A stretch of 64,000 nt of DNA from Streptomyces sp. ASQP_92 (GCF_025399895.1 NZ_JAODUA010000005.1:310001-374000), one strand, 5' to 3'. Positions 25,390 through 34,715 are shown, counted from the first letter of the stretch. The notes: generated from the sequence alone by a model not told the origin. Numbers and translations are program-made.

Positions 25390-26649
25390 ATGTGGCCGGA
25401 CGTCATAGACGATGGGCCTGTGGACAGGCATGAGCACGCTCGGCTCGACGCGCTGCAGCGCGACCCCTATCCGCACTATGCGCGGGCCCGGCGCGCCGAG
25501 GGCCTGACCTTCGTGTCCGAGCTCGACGCCTGGCTGGTGGCCCGCGACGCGGATGTGCGCGAAGTCCTGCGCCGCCCCGAGGCGTTCTCCTCCGCCAACG
25601 CGTTGCGCCCCGACGTCCTGCCCGGGCCCACCGTGCTCGCCGAGATGGGCCGGGGCTTCGGCGGCCGCCCCGTCGTGGTCACCTCCGACGGTGCCCTGCA
25701 CCAGCGGCTGCGCGCCCCCGTCGTGCAGGGCCTCTCACCCGCGCGCGTCGCCGCGATCGTGCCGTACGCGGCGGAGCGCGCGACCGCGCTGATCGACGCC
25801 TTCGTCGAGCGCGGCTCGGCCGATCTCATGGCGGAGTTCGCCCTCAAGCTGCCCGGCCAGGTGATCGGCCGCCTCATCGGCCTGGACCCCGCGGACGTGC
25901 CGCTCGCCGTGCACGGCGGCCACCGCGCCGAACAGCTCCTGTTCCGCCCGATGCCCGAGGCGGACCAGCTCGCCGCCGCCCGCGACGTCGTAGCGATGCA
26001 GCACCTGCTCGACACCTACGTACGAGAACGCCACGCCCGCCCCCAGGACGACCTGTGCAGCGCCCTGATCGGCGCGCTCGCATCGGGCGGCGAGTCGCCC
26101 GTCGCCGAACTCACCCTGGACGAGCGCCACGAGATGGTCGCCCATCTCCAGAACTTCCTGCTCGCCGGGCATCTCACCACGAGCGCACTGATCGGCACGA
26201 CGATGCTGCATCTGATGCACCACCCCACCCAGTGGGAACTGCTCTGCGAGAAGCCGGAGTTGATCCCCAACGCCGTCGAAGAGGCCGCCCGCTACGACAG
26301 CCCGATCCAGGGCTTTCGCCGCATCACCACCCGCCCGGTCGTGCTCTCCGGCACCGAACTCCCGACCGGCGCCGTGGTGTTCGTCGCCTACGGATCCGCC
26401 AACCGCGACCCGAGCCGCCATGAACGACCCGACGTCTTCGACATCACCCGCCCGCCCGCGCGCCACCTCGCCTTCGGATACGGCGTGCACGGCTGTCCCG
26501 GCTCGACCCTGGCGCGCGAACAGCTGCGTATCACCCTGGAGCTCCTGACGAGCCGCCTGCCGGGGGTGCGCCTCGCCGAGGAGAGACCCGTCGTCATGCG
26601 CCCCACGATGATCCACCGCTCGCCGGAGCAACTTCCGCTGGTGTGGTGA
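25390..26649 (+). CDS. Cytochrome P450
   Basis: A 419-residue bacterial P450. Present are the ExxR motif (EEAARYDSP), the haem loop FGYGVHGCPGS with its cysteine ligand, and the I-helix. The I-helix oxygen-activation motif reads AGHLTT (259-264), with Leu262 where most P450s carry an acidic residue, so proton delivery may be unusual. The ATG start has no clear ribosome site; a GTG 30 bases downstream (VDRHEHARL) is a serious alternative. No ferredoxin gene is adjacent. It precedes the lactate operon by about 215 bases, with no evidence of functional linkage. Confidence 0.87.
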   Translation: MWPDVIDDGPVDRHEHARLDALQRDPYPHYARARRAEGLTFVSELDAWLVARDADVREVLRRPEAFSSANALRPDVLPGPTVLAEMGRGFGGRPVVVTSDGALHQRLRAPVVQGLSPARVAAIVPYAAERATALIDAFVERGSADLMAEFALKLPGQVIGRLIGLDPADVPLAVHGGHRAEQLLFRPMPEADQLAAARDVVAMQHLLDTYVRERHARPQDDLCSALIGALASGGESPVAELTLDERHEMVAHLQNFLLAGHLTTSALIGTTMLHLMHHPTQWELLCEKPELIPNAVEEAARYDSPIQGFRRITTRPVVLSGTELPTGAVVFVAYGSANRDPSRHERPDVFDITRPPARHLAFGYGVHGCPGSTLAREQLRITLELLTSRLPGVRLAEERPVVMRPTMIHRSPEQLPLVW

Positions 26650-26864
26650 GGCGCCCCGTCGATCCCGGTTCTCACAGACCGAGTAAGACCGAGCAGAAGT
26701 AGACCTTCGACCGTCGATCCCCGTCGATCCTCCAACCGCCCTTGCGTACACGGCAGTTGTCCGACCTCTGTCGACCCCTTCGTCGCCGCCTTGTCCGGAT
26801 TGGGGAGCAATCTCCGCCGAGCACGGTCCTGTTCCGGATCCCTCGCGCGACATATCCTCCGACC

Positions 26865-27620
26865 ATGCGAGTCGCACTCTTCGTCACCTGCGTCAACGAC
26901 GCGGTGTACCCGGCCACCGCTATCGCGACGGTGAAGCTGCTCGAACGACTCGGGGTCGAGGTCGACTTCCCCGCCGGGCAGACGTGCTGCGGGCAGCCCC
27001 AGTTCAACACCGGCTACCGCCACGAGACCGAGCCCCTGGTGCGCCGGATGGGGCGGGTCTTCGAGGGCTACGACCACATCGTCACCCCCTCCGGCTCCTG
27101 TGCGGCGATGGTCAGGGACACCTACCCGCGCATCGCCCGCCGGGCCGCCGAGGAAGGCCGGGAGGCGGGGCTCGGCGCGATCGCGACCTCGCTGGTGCCG
27201 CGTGTGTACGAGCTGACCGAGTTCCTCGTCGACGTGCTGGGAGTGACCGACGTCGGCGCGTACTTCCCGCACACCGTCACCTACCACCCGTCCTGCCACG
27301 GCCTGCGCCTGCTGGGCCTCGGCGACCGGCCGCGCAAGCTCCTTGAGGCCGTCGAGGGACTCGAGCTGCGCGAACTGCCCGGCGCCGAGGAGTGCTGCGG
27401 CTTCGGCGGCACCTTCGCCGTCAAGAACCCGGACGTCTCCACCGCCATGGGCGCCGACAAGGTGCGCAACGCCGCCGCCACCGGTGCCGAGGTGCTGTGC
27501 GGCGCGGACAACTCGTGCCTCATGCACCTCGGCGGCATCCTCCACCGCCAGGACGCCCCGATGCGGGCCCTGCACATCGCCGAGATCCTCCTCAGCACGA
27601 AAGCGGAGCCCCACGTATGA
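26865..27620 (+). CDS. lutA: L-lactate utilisation protein LutA
   Basis: A 251-residue protein with two CCG domains typical of LutA/LldE. The first has AGQTCCGQPQFNTGY and GSCAAMV, and the second has HPSCHGLRLLG, EECCGFGGTFAVKNP and GADNSCLMHLGG. These cysteine clusters bind an iron-sulfur cofactor. LutA, LutB and LutC together oxidise L-lactate to pyruvate in the cytoplasm. The gene is first of three and its stop overlaps the lutB start (ATGA). No GntR- or LldR-type regulator is adjacent. Confidence 0.93.
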   Translation: MRVALFVTCVNDAVYPATAIATVKLLERLGVEVDFPAGQTCCGQPQFNTGYRHETEPLVRRMGRVFEGYDHIVTPSGSCAAMVRDTYPRIARRAAEEGREAGLGAIATSLVPRVYELTEFLVDVLGVTDVGAYFPHTVTYHPSCHGLRLLGLGDRPRKLLEAVEGLELRELPGAEECCGFGGTFAVKNPDVSTAMGADKVRNAAATGAEVLCGADNSCLMHLGGILHRQDAPMRALHIAEILLSTKAEPHV

Positions 27621-29059
27621 GCGGCACCTTCGTCGGCATGCCCGCGTTCCCCCCGCCCCCCGCCCGGGCGTTTCCCGAGGCCGCCCATGACGCCGTCCGC
27701 GACGAGACGTTGCGCGCCAATCTGCGGCACGCCACCCACACCATCCGCGACAAGCGTGCCGCGGCGGTCGCCGAGCTCGCCGACTGGCAGGAGCTGCGCG
27801 AGGCGGGCCGGCGCATCAAGGACCACACCCTGCGTCATCTCGACCGCCATCTCGTGCGGTTGGAGGAGTCGGTCACCGCCGCCGGCGGCATCGTGCACTG
27901 GGCGGCCGACGCGGACGAGGCCAACCGCATCGTCGGGGACCTCGTCAAAGCCACCGGGGAGAGCGAGGTGGTCAAGGTCAAGTCGATGGCCACCCAGGAG
28001 ATCGGGCTCAACGAGGCGCTGGCCGCCGAAGGCATCCACGCCTACGAGACCGACCTCGCCGAACTCATCGTCCAGCTCGGCGACGACCGCCCCTCGCACA
28101 TCCTGGTCCCGGCGATCCACCGCAACCGGGGCGAGATCCGCGACATCTTCCGCGAAAGAATGGCGAGTTGGGGCAGGCCCGCCCCGGACGGCCTCACCGA
28201 CACACCCGCCGACCTCGCGGAGGCCGCCCGGCTGCACCTGCGCGAGAAGTTCCTGCGGGCCAAGGTCGCCATCTCCGGCGCCAACTTCATGGTCGCCGAG
28301 ACGGGAACCCTGGTCGTCTTCGAGTCCGAGGGCAACGGCCGCATGTGCCTGACGCTGCCCGAGACCCTGATCTCGGTCGTCGGCATCGAGAAGGTGGTGC
28401 CCACCTGGCAGGACCTGGAGGTGTTCCTCCAGACCCTGCCGCGCTCCTCGACCGCCGAGCGCATGAACCCGTACACCAGCATGTGGACCGGCACCACCGA
28501 CGGGGACGGGCCGCGCGCCTTCCACCTGGTGCTGCTCGACAACGGCCGCACCGACGCACTCGCCGACGACATCGGCCGCCAGGCGCTGCGCTGCATCCGC
28601 TGCTCGGCCTGCCTCAATGTGTGCCCGGTGTACGAGCGGGCCGGCGGGCACGCCTACGGCTCGGTCTACCCGGGGCCGATCGGTGCCATCCTTTCCCCCC
28701 AACTCCGGGGCACCACAAGCGAGATCGACGCCTCGCTGCCGTACGCCTCCTCGCTGTGCGGGGCCTGCTACGAGGTGTGCCCCGTCGCGATCGACATCCC
28801 GGAGGTCCTGGTCCACCTCCGCGAGAAGGTCGCCGACCAGGGCGGCCGGGGGCACCGCCTGGAGAAGGCGGCGATGAAGGCGGCCAGTTGGGTCATGGAC
28901 CACCCCGCCGTCCTGGCGGCGGGGGAGCGGGCGGCGGCCAGGACCCGCGCGCTGCATCCGAAGCGGCCACCGGGCGCCCGGGCCTGGACCGAGAGCCGCG
29001 ACCTGCCCGAACTCCCCGAGGAACCCTTCCGCGACTGGTGGAGGAAGAACCGCGCATGA
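27617..29059 (+). CDS. lutB: Lactate utilisation iron-sulfur protein LutB
   Basis: A 480-residue LutB. A DUF162-type domain (VKVKSMATQEIGLNEAL, then GANFMVAETGTLVVFESEGN) is followed by two 4Fe-4S clusters, CIRCSACLNVCPVY and CGACYEVCPVAI, near residues 330 and 385. The C-terminus has WVMDHP and a Trp-rich end (FRDWWRK). LutB carries electrons from lactate oxidation within the LutABC complex. It overlaps lutA and lutC by 4 bases each. Confidence 0.94.
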   Translation: MSGTFVGMPAFPPPPARAFPEAAHDAVRDETLRANLRHATHTIRDKRAAAVAELADWQELREAGRRIKDHTLRHLDRHLVRLEESVTAAGGIVHWAADADEANRIVGDLVKATGESEVVKVKSMATQEIGLNEALAAEGIHAYETDLAELIVQLGDDRPSHILVPAIHRNRGEIRDIFRERMASWGRPAPDGLTDTPADLAEAARLHLREKFLRAKVAISGANFMVAETGTLVVFESEGNGRMCLTLPETLISVVGIEKVVPTWQDLEVFLQTLPRSSTAERMNPYTSMWTGTTDGDGPRAFHLVLLDNGRTDALADDIGRQALRCIRCSACLNVCPVYERAGGHAYGSVYPGPIGAILSPQLRGTTSEIDASLPYASSLCGACYEVCPVAIDIPEVLVHLREKVADQGGRGHRLEKAAMKAASWVMDHPAVLAAGERAAARTRALHPKRPPGARAWTESRDLPELPEEPFRDWWRKNRA

Positions 29060-29685
29060 GCTCACGCGACCGCATCCTGGCCCGCGTCCGGGCCGCGGTG
29101 GACGGCGCCCCCGAGGCTGCCCCCACCGTCCGCGACTACCTGACGAGCCACACCCCCGACGACCCGGCGGCCGTCCTCGACCTGCTGCACGAGAACCTCG
29201 CCGACTACCGCGCCCTCGTGCACCGCACGGACCCGGCCGGGGTGGGTCCCCTGATCGCCCAACTGCTCGGCGCGCGGGGGGCGATGAGCGTGCTGGCCCC
29301 GGCCGGGCTGCCGCCCGAGTGGCTGGCGCACACCTCCCGCGTACGCGTGGCGGACACCCCGGACGCCACCGCGGCCGAACTCGACGCCGTGGACAGCGTG
29401 GTCACCGGCTGCGCCCTCGCCATCGCCGAGACCGGCACCCTCGTCCTGGACGCGGGGCCGGACCAGGGCAGGCGCCGCATCACCCTCGTGCCGGACCACC
29501 ACATCTGCGTCGTACGGGTTCCGGACCAGCTCGTCGCGTCCGTCCCGCAGGCGATGTCCCGCCTGGACCCCCGCCGCCCGCTGACCTGGATCTCGGGCCC
29601 GTCCGCCACCAGCGACATCGAGCTCGACCGCGTGGAGGGCGTACACGGCCCCCGCACCCTGGAAGTGGTGCTGGTCGTCGGGTGA
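29056..29685 (+). CDS. lutC: Lactate utilisation protein LutC
   Basis: A 209-residue LUD-domain protein. It shows the DUF162 signatures ALAIAETGTLVLDAGPDQGRR, LVPDHHICVVR, PLTWISGPSATSDIELDRVEGVHGPR and a terminal LEVVLV. LutC completes the LutABC lactate oxidation system. The start overlaps the lutB stop. The gene faces DUF309 across 27 bases. Confidence 0.93.
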   Translation: MSSRDRILARVRAAVDGAPEAAPTVRDYLTSHTPDDPAAVLDLLHENLADYRALVHRTDPAGVGPLIAQLLGARGAMSVLAPAGLPPEWLAHTSRVRVADTPDATAAELDAVDSVVTGCALAIAETGTLVLDAGPDQGRRRITLVPDHHICVVRVPDQLVASVPQAMSRLDPRRPLTWISGPSATSDIELDRVEGVHGPRTLEVVLVVG

Positions 29686-29712
29686 GCCACGGGGGGCCGG
29701 GGGTGATCGCGC

Positions 29713-30198
29713 TCAGTGCGTGAGTCGTGGCGCCCGCGTCGCCGCGTCCACCGGGTCCGGCAGCCGGTCCGCGAGGGCCCGTGCCCATCGCGCGAGGCCG
29801 TCCAGGTCGATTCCGTACGTCGGTACGCCCTCCTCGGCCGCGTAGCGGGCGAGTGAGCCCATGCCCCGCTCCAGGAGGGAGGCGCCGCCCCTCGCGTTGC
29901 CGCGTGCGGCATGGGTGAGGCCGACGGCGAGCTGCGCCAAGCCCCGCCACAGCGGCTCCTCCTGGGCGGGGCCGGCCTTCCACGCGTCCTCGAACACCTC
30001 GTGCGCGTGGAACGGCATCCCCGCGTCCAGCAGGCGCTGTGCCTCCCGGAGCGTCTGCTCGGGCGTCCTGCGCACGCCCTCCGGCTGACGGGCCACCCCG
30101 TCGGCGCCATAGGGCAGCGGCCGCCCGAGCCCGTCCCTCGGCCGGGCGTTGCGCGCCCGCCCCTCGGCATCACGATCGCGGCGTGCGGAACTCTCCAT
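29713..30198 (-). CDS. DUF309 domain protein
   Basis: A 161-residue protein with a DUF309 helical domain: AQRLLDAGMPFHAHEVFEDAWKAGPAQEEPLWRGLAQLAVGLTHAARGN, in which HEVFEDAWK is the family hallmark. The N-terminal 45 residues are Arg-rich and poorly ordered. The function of DUF309 is unknown. The start is taken at the ATG for MESSARRD; a codon 54 bases earlier has no ribosome site. It is monocistronic, between lutC and the second tRNA-Pro. Confidence 0.87.
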   Translation of the reverse strand: MESSARRDRDAEGRARNARPRDGLGRPLPYGADGVARQPEGVRRTPEQTLREAQRLLDAGMPFHAHEVFEDAWKAGPAQEEPLWRGLAQLAVGLTHAARGNARGGASLLERGMGSLARYAAEEGVPTYGIDLDGLARWARALADRLPDPVDAATRAPRLTH

Positions 30199-30291
30199 GC
30201 CCCGATTGTCCCCCGTTCCTGCCGTGGTGCCGGAGTGCGGTATGGTTCTCATGCACGAGCGGCCGGGGGAAACCCCAGGTCAGACGGGCAT

Positions 30292-30365
<74 letters not shown>

Positions 30366-30380
30366 CTCGAAAGAGTCGCA

Positions 30381-30430
30381 GATCAGGGCCGGTATCGGAG
30401 ACATCCGACACCGGCCCTTGATCGTTTTCG
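30381..30430 (+). terminator. Terminator after the second tRNA-Pro
   Basis: GATCAGGGCCGGT pairs with ACCGGCCCTTGATC with one bulged base, followed by GTTTT. It is the diverged counterpart of the hairpin after the first copy. Confidence 0.75.
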
Positions 30431-30569
30431 GGGTCCTGTGGGAGAGCGGCCTCCCCGCGCTCCGGCTCGAGGACGATCACGGGCACCGGCTCACGATCAC
30501 ACTCCTGAGGCGCCGTCGGCGAACACCCGTCCACCGCGCCCGACTTGGCCCCCGGGGCCGGGCGGAGAC

Positions 30570-30978
30570 GTGTGCCGGCAGGTGCGGGCGCGCGTCCACC
30601 GGGATCCGTACACCGTGCGGGCGACGGACCGGCTGTCGCGCCTGGCCGGCCACGGTGGCCAGAGGTGAGCCCCTTTGGCACGTCGGCCGTGCCCGACGAG
30701 ACCTTCCGGTGTGCGCCGGGGAGTTCGACGACCGGCCCGGTCCGGCCGGCTGTCCCGAGGAGCGCGTGGTGAGCCGCGAGGAACGGGATCTCGTCCGCGC
30801 GGCGGTGCGTCGAATCCCGCCGCCGCACCAGGAGTTGGTGTCCCCGCTCATCGCCGAACCGCCGGTGGGATACGACCGGATCGGCGAGAAGCCGGGCAAC
30901 GCCCGCGGATCCATCGGCCCCCTGCGCGAGCGCATCGTCGAGCGCCTCGGCAGGACGCTCGACGGGGAGGGCTGGTGA
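30570..30978 (+). pseudogene. Decayed ECF-type sigma factor gene
   Basis: The last 120 codons read like the second half of an ECF sigma factor. AWPATVARGEPLWHVGRARRDLPV resembles the end of region 2, and EERDLVRAAVRRIPPPHQELVSPL, then YDRIGEK and GSIGPLRERIVERLGR resemble region 4. The preceding region-2 fragment (HRDPYTV) lies in another frame near 30600, so at least one frameshift has occurred. There is no start codon or ribosome site for the downstream part. The region-4 helix-turn-helix is degraded (GEKPGNARGS). Confidence 0.65.
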
Positions 30979-31154
30979 CCCGCAGGACCGCGCGGGCGCC
31001 CGGCGCTCCGCCACCGTTCCGTTCCGGCCCGGCGCGTTCACCGTGCCGTAGCGGGCGGTGGCGCAGGCCGGGCAGCCCGTCATGGAATGTGGCTGTATGG
31101 GTAGGGAGAGCCTGTTCGTGCGGGGAACGCCGGCTGAGTGGGAAGGGGCACCCG

Positions 31155-31868
31155 ATGGTGGTGGCCGAGGTACTGGAGCCGAGGGGGCAGGGCTGGCTAC
31201 AGGCCGGGGAGTTCGGTCTGGCGTTCCTGCTCTCCGCGGCGATCGGCCTGGAGCGGGAGATCCGGCAGAAGGCCGCCGGGCTGCGTACGTACACCACGGT
31301 CGGCGTCGGGGCCGCGCTGTTCACGCTGGTCAGCAAGTACGGGTTCGGTGACGTCCTGCACGCCGGGACCGTCGAACTCGACCCCTCGCGCGTCGCCGCG
31401 CAGATCGTGTCGGGCGTGGGCTTCATCGGCGCGGGGGTCATCTTCGTGCACCGCGGGTCCGTCCAGGGGCTCACCACGGCGGCGACGATCTGGCTGACGG
31501 CGGCCGTCGGCGCCGCCGCCGCGGCGGGGCTCCCGCTGCTCGCGGTCCTGGCGACCGCCGCGTACTTCCTCGCCGCGTATCTGGTCCGCCCGCTCGTCCA
31601 CCGCCTGCCCGCGATGCGCGCGGTGGCGTCCACCTTCCGGATCGCCTACGAGCAGCGCCCGGGGCTGCTCCAGGAGCTGATGAAGCAGTGCGAGCGCGGC
31701 GGATTCACCGTGGTCGGGCTCCAGATGCTCGGCACGGGCGGCGTCGGGGACACCGCGGAGGTCCTGATCTCGGCGGTCGGCCGCGCCGATTCCGCCATCC
31801 TCACGGCCCGGTTCGCCGATGTCGCGGGCGTGGTGGCGTGTACCCGGGGCGGCAACGAGGACGAGTGA
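31155..31868 (+). CDS. MgtC/SapB-family membrane protein
   Basis: A 237-residue membrane protein. The first 150 residues form the MgtC/SapB domain with about five helices: FGLAFLLSAAIGLEREIRQKAAGLRTYT, VSGVGFIGAGVIF, VQGLTTAATIWLTAAVGAAAAAG. The remainder is an ACT-like cytoplasmic domain. MgtC proteins are linked to growth at low magnesium and to inhibition of F-type ATPase in pathogens; in Streptomyces the role is unclear. GGAAGGGG precedes the ATG. It follows the dead sigma gene by about 175 bases. Confidence 0.88.
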   Translation: MVVAEVLEPRGQGWLQAGEFGLAFLLSAAIGLEREIRQKAAGLRTYTTVGVGAALFTLVSKYGFGDVLHAGTVELDPSRVAAQIVSGVGFIGAGVIFVHRGSVQGLTTAATIWLTAAVGAAAAAGLPLLAVLATAAYFLAAYLVRPLVHRLPAMRAVASTFRIAYEQRPGLLQELMKQCERGGFTVVGLQMLGTGGVGDTAEVLISAVGRADSAILTARFADVAGVVACTRGGNEDE

Positions 31869-31937
31869 CGGCTCCTCCTCGGGTGAGGACGGCTCGGCGG
31901 GCGTTCGGGGCTGCTCGGGCCGGATACCCGGCTCCCC

Positions 31938-32789
31938 TCACGCCGGGCCTTCCGCGTCGCGCAGCGCGGGGTTCCTGCGGGTGGCGAGCAGGCCGAGGAG
32001 TACGGCGACGGTGATCGCGACGAGATGTTCGCGGCCCGCGAGGTTCGGCTTGTGGATCGATCGGAGCACCGTCGGCGTGACCGCGAAGAAGAAGAGGACG
32101 GGTGCCCGCTTCACCGTGGCGACATGGGCGAAGAGGCCGACCACCGCGGCGGACGCACCGGTGTCGATGACCTGGGCCGCGTCCGGGGGAAGCCCCCACC
32201 ACCGCGGTCCCAGCTCGATCATGACGCGGGCGCTGAGGGTGCCCGCCAGCGAGACGGCGTAGGCGACCAGGACGGTCCGGGTGCGGCCGAGCACCAGTTG
32301 GGCCAGCGCGATCCCGAGGAACAGCACGGGGATGCCCGGCAGCGCGGCCATGTCGCGGGCCGGGACGAACAGCGACAGCGGCGTACGCAGCAGCACCAGC
32401 GGGAGGGGGATGTCGCCGCGGACGTGCGAGGTGAGCCGTATCAGCGCCGCGCCGGTGGGGGACTGGTCCACCGCGTGCAGGGTGAGCACCGCCACCGAGG
32501 CGATGATCGCGAGGACGACGCCGGACAGGCCGCGCCGCACGAGTGCGCGCGCCGGCTGGACGATGATCGCCTGGAACTCGCGCAGCAGGGTGCGCCCGAG
32601 GAAACGTGCGAAACGGCCGAGTCCGTGTTCGGCTCCGCCGGGCGCCCGGGCCGTCGGCGCGGCTACGAACCGCCGGACGGTCGCCACGTCCGGTTCCGGC
32701 CCGCCCGTCCGCTCCCGGGCCTCTGTGTCCCCGCGCACCCTCAACCCCCCAGACCCCTCTGGCCAGGCACTCCCCGCCGACCACCGCAC
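31938..32789 (-). CDS. Rhomboid-like polytopic membrane protein without visible protease motif
   Basis: A 283-residue protein with about six hydrophobic helices from residue 80 on. They include GVVLAIIASVAVLTLHAV, PLPLVLLRTPLSLFVPARD, IPVLFLGIALAQLVLG and VIDTGASAAVVGLFAHVA. The last corresponds to the GxSxxxxG position of rhomboid proteases but has GASAAV followed by FAHVA. A catalytic Ser/His pair is therefore possible but not certain. The N-terminal 70 residues are hydrophilic and their start is uncertain. It resembles the actinobacterial rhomboid-like group and is convergent with mgtC. Confidence 0.7.
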   Translation of the reverse strand: MRWSAGSAWPEGSGGLRVRGDTEARERTGGPEPDVATVRRFVAAPTARAPGGAEHGLGRFARFLGRTLLREFQAIIVQPARALVRRGLSGVVLAIIASVAVLTLHAVDQSPTGAALIRLTSHVRGDIPLPLVLLRTPLSLFVPARDMAALPGIPVLFLGIALAQLVLGRTRTVLVAYAVSLAGTLSARVMIELGPRWWGLPPDAAQVIDTGASAAVVGLFAHVATVKRAPVLFFFAVTPTVLRSIHKPNLAGREHLVAITVAVLLGLLATRRNPALRDAEGPA

Positions 32790-33033
32790 GATCTTGCCAC
32801 GAGGGCCGCCGGGATCGAGCGCCGCCCCCGCCCCATTCGGCCGGGTGTGCGGCGCCTTGTCGGGCGCCGCGATACCGGCCGATACGCGGCATTAATCGTT
32901 TCTGCGGTTCACCTCGATAATCAGGCCACTCGATGGGGTGAAAGGCGTATGAGGCATAACCCATCCGGCTCCTTGGGCGTTGATGGCGGTGCGGGCGTGT
33001 CGCCCGTGACGAACTCCGGAAGGCAGGAAACCA

Positions 33034-33702
33034 ATGAGACGGGTCGCCATGAAGGGCCTGGTCACGGCGGTGGCCACGGGCGGTGTACTGGCCGCGACCG
33101 GCTACGCCTACGCGGACTCGAACGCCGCCGGTAGTGCGGATTCCTCCCCGGGGGTGCTGGCGGGCAACGCCGTCCAGCTTCCCGTCCACATCCCCGTCAA
33201 CGTGTGCGGGAACACCGTGGACGTGCTCGGACTGCTCAACCCGAGCGCCGGCAACACCTGCGCCAACGCCTCGCGCGCCGCCCACGCGGGCAGGGCGGGC
33301 GCCCCGCGCGCGGCTGGCGGCGGCGCACACGCGGTGGGCGGTGAGCAGGGCTCGCCCGGGGTGCTCGCGGGCAACGGCCTCAAGCTGCCCGTCGACCTCC
33401 CCGTCAACATCTCGGGGAATTCGATCGGCGTCGTCGGCGTGCTGAACCCGGCCCTCGGCAACACTGCGACGAACCAGTCCGCCCCGCCGCCGGTCCGTCA
33501 CCACCCCGCCCCGCCGCCCCCGGCCGTGGCGCCGCCCGCGCCGCCCGCTCCCGCGCCGGCGCACCCGGTGGCCGCCGCCCCGCAGCGGGCCGCGCTCGCC
33601 CACACCGGCGCCGATGGCCTCGGCCTGGCGGTCCCGGCGTCCGCCGCGCTGCTCCTGGGCGGCGGAGTCCTCTACCGGAGGTTCCGGGGCGCCACGCGCT
33701 AG
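33034..33702 (+). CDS. Long chaplin with sortase anchor (ChpA/B/C type)
   Basis: A 222-residue exported surface protein. A signal peptide (residues 1-28, ending AYA) is followed by two chaplin domains (about 39-80 and 110-150). A Pro/Ala spacer, the sortase motif LAHTG, a membrane helix and the basic tail RRFRGATR complete it. Chaplins assemble into amyloid on aerial hyphae and spores; long ones are wall-anchored by class E sortase. The first domain has the usual two cysteines (VNVCGNT, GNTCAN), but the second lacks both (VNISGNS, GNTATN). AGGAAACC precedes the ATG. The promoter should be developmental, but I cannot assign it. Confidence 0.93.
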   Translation: MRRVAMKGLVTAVATGGVLAATGYAYADSNAAGSADSSPGVLAGNAVQLPVHIPVNVCGNTVDVLGLLNPSAGNTCANASRAAHAGRAGAPRAAGGGAHAVGGEQGSPGVLAGNGLKLPVDLPVNISGNSIGVVGVLNPALGNTATNQSAPPPVRHHPAPPPPAVAPPAPPAPAPAHPVAAAPQRAALAHTGADGLGLAVPASAALLLGGGVLYRRFRGATR

Positions 33703-33718
33703 CCGTGCGCCGAAAAGC

Positions 33719-33746
33719 GTGGCCCCGGTGGGGATGCCGGGGCCAC
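33719..33746 (+). terminator. Terminator after the chaplin gene
   Basis: Perfect 10-bp stem GTGGCCCCGG (33719-33728) with CCGGGGCCAC (33737-33746), 16 bases after the stop. Confidence 0.8.
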
Positions 33747-33815
33747 GGTCATGTCCTGATGGCTCAGGGGCTGGTACTCCTCAAGCCCCGGGGACGCCTC
33801 ACGTCCCGTTACGGC

Positions 33816-34328
33816 TCAGTGCGCGGCCGGGCAGTCGACGCGGATGTCCGGCGACCAGAACGTGTCGCTCGTGGAGAACAGACCGCTGCCGTACTCGTAG
33901 TAGAGGTACGAGGAGAAGCCCAGGGTCCGGCCGCACGCGGAGTCCGGGGCGACGCGGTACGTCAGGGTCACCGTGCGGCTCGCCCCGGGGGCCAGTGGAA
34001 GCGTGTAGTCGAGGCCGAGCCTCGTGGTGTCCGCGCAGGCGGCTCCGTCCGCTTCACAGGAGACCAGTGCGTACTTGAGGTCCGTCTGCCGCTCGGTGTC
34101 CCAGGTCGGCCGGATCGACTGGTAGACGAATCTGATCTCGGTCGACTGGGTGTTGGTGAGCGTCATCGTCAGCTCCACGGCGGAGCCGGGAGTGACCGCG
34201 TCCGTCTCCGTGTCGAAGGTGAGATCGGCGGTGTCGGCGTTCGCGGGGGTGCCCCCACAGAACAGCAGGGCGCCGGTGCATGAAAGGACCGCGGCGAGGC
34301 CGAGACCTGCGAGGCGTGTCGTGTTCAT
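33816..34328 (-). CDS. Small secreted protein of unknown function
   Basis: A 170-residue protein with a clear Sec signal peptide (residues 1-32, ending PANA). The mature part is beta-rich: DLTFDTETDAVTPGSAVELTMTLTNTQ..., then ASRTVTLTYRVAP and SSYLYYEYG. It carries four cysteines (CEADGAAC, ACGRT, DCPAA), probably forming two disulfides. The pattern is that of a small Ig-like or DUF4232-like extracellular domain, but I do not recognise a named family. It is a single gene between the chaplin terminator and a spacer. Confidence 0.75.
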   Translation of the reverse strand: MNTTRLAGLGLAAVLSCTGALLFCGGTPANADTADLTFDTETDAVTPGSAVELTMTLTNTQSTEIRFVYQSIRPTWDTERQTDLKYALVSCEADGAACADTTRLGLDYTLPLAPGASRTVTLTYRVAPDSACGRTLGFSSYLYYEYGSGLFSTSDTFWSPDIRVDCPAAH

Positions 34329-34715
34329 GGCCCCGCAGACTAGAAGCGCCCCGGCCCGCCGTCGCCCCTCTCCTCGCGGTACGGCTCGAAACCGCTGGTG
34401 CCCGGCGCCCCGGCACGACGGCCCGAGCGGCGACCCGTCCTCGCAGCACAGCAGGGGGGACGCGGGCGCGCCGCGGTGGCGCCGGGTGATGGTTCGCCCC
34501 ATCGGGAAGCCGCGACGGAAACGGCGTACTCCCTACTGCGGCCCACCCGTGACGCGGCCCCCGGTGCACGGCACAGGGGCCGCGAGGGCGTGCGGGGAGC
34601 GGCAGTTGGGGCGGCGCGCCGGGAACTGGCGTGATGGGCTCGCGCGTTGGGCAGGCAAGCGGGGACACGGCTGTGACGAGTCGGCAACGCGACCGCATTG
34701 GGGGCGGATGACGTC
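34329..34715. other. Spacer of about 390 bp
   Basis: It separates the divergent secreted-protein gene and the binding-protein gene and must hold both promoters. I see no strong inverted repeat, RNA gene or coding signature in it. Confidence 0.5.

Noticed and set aside
31000..31154. Possible M-box magnesium riboswitch before mgtC
   Set aside because: No M-box core sequence or suitable length is present; the leader is short.
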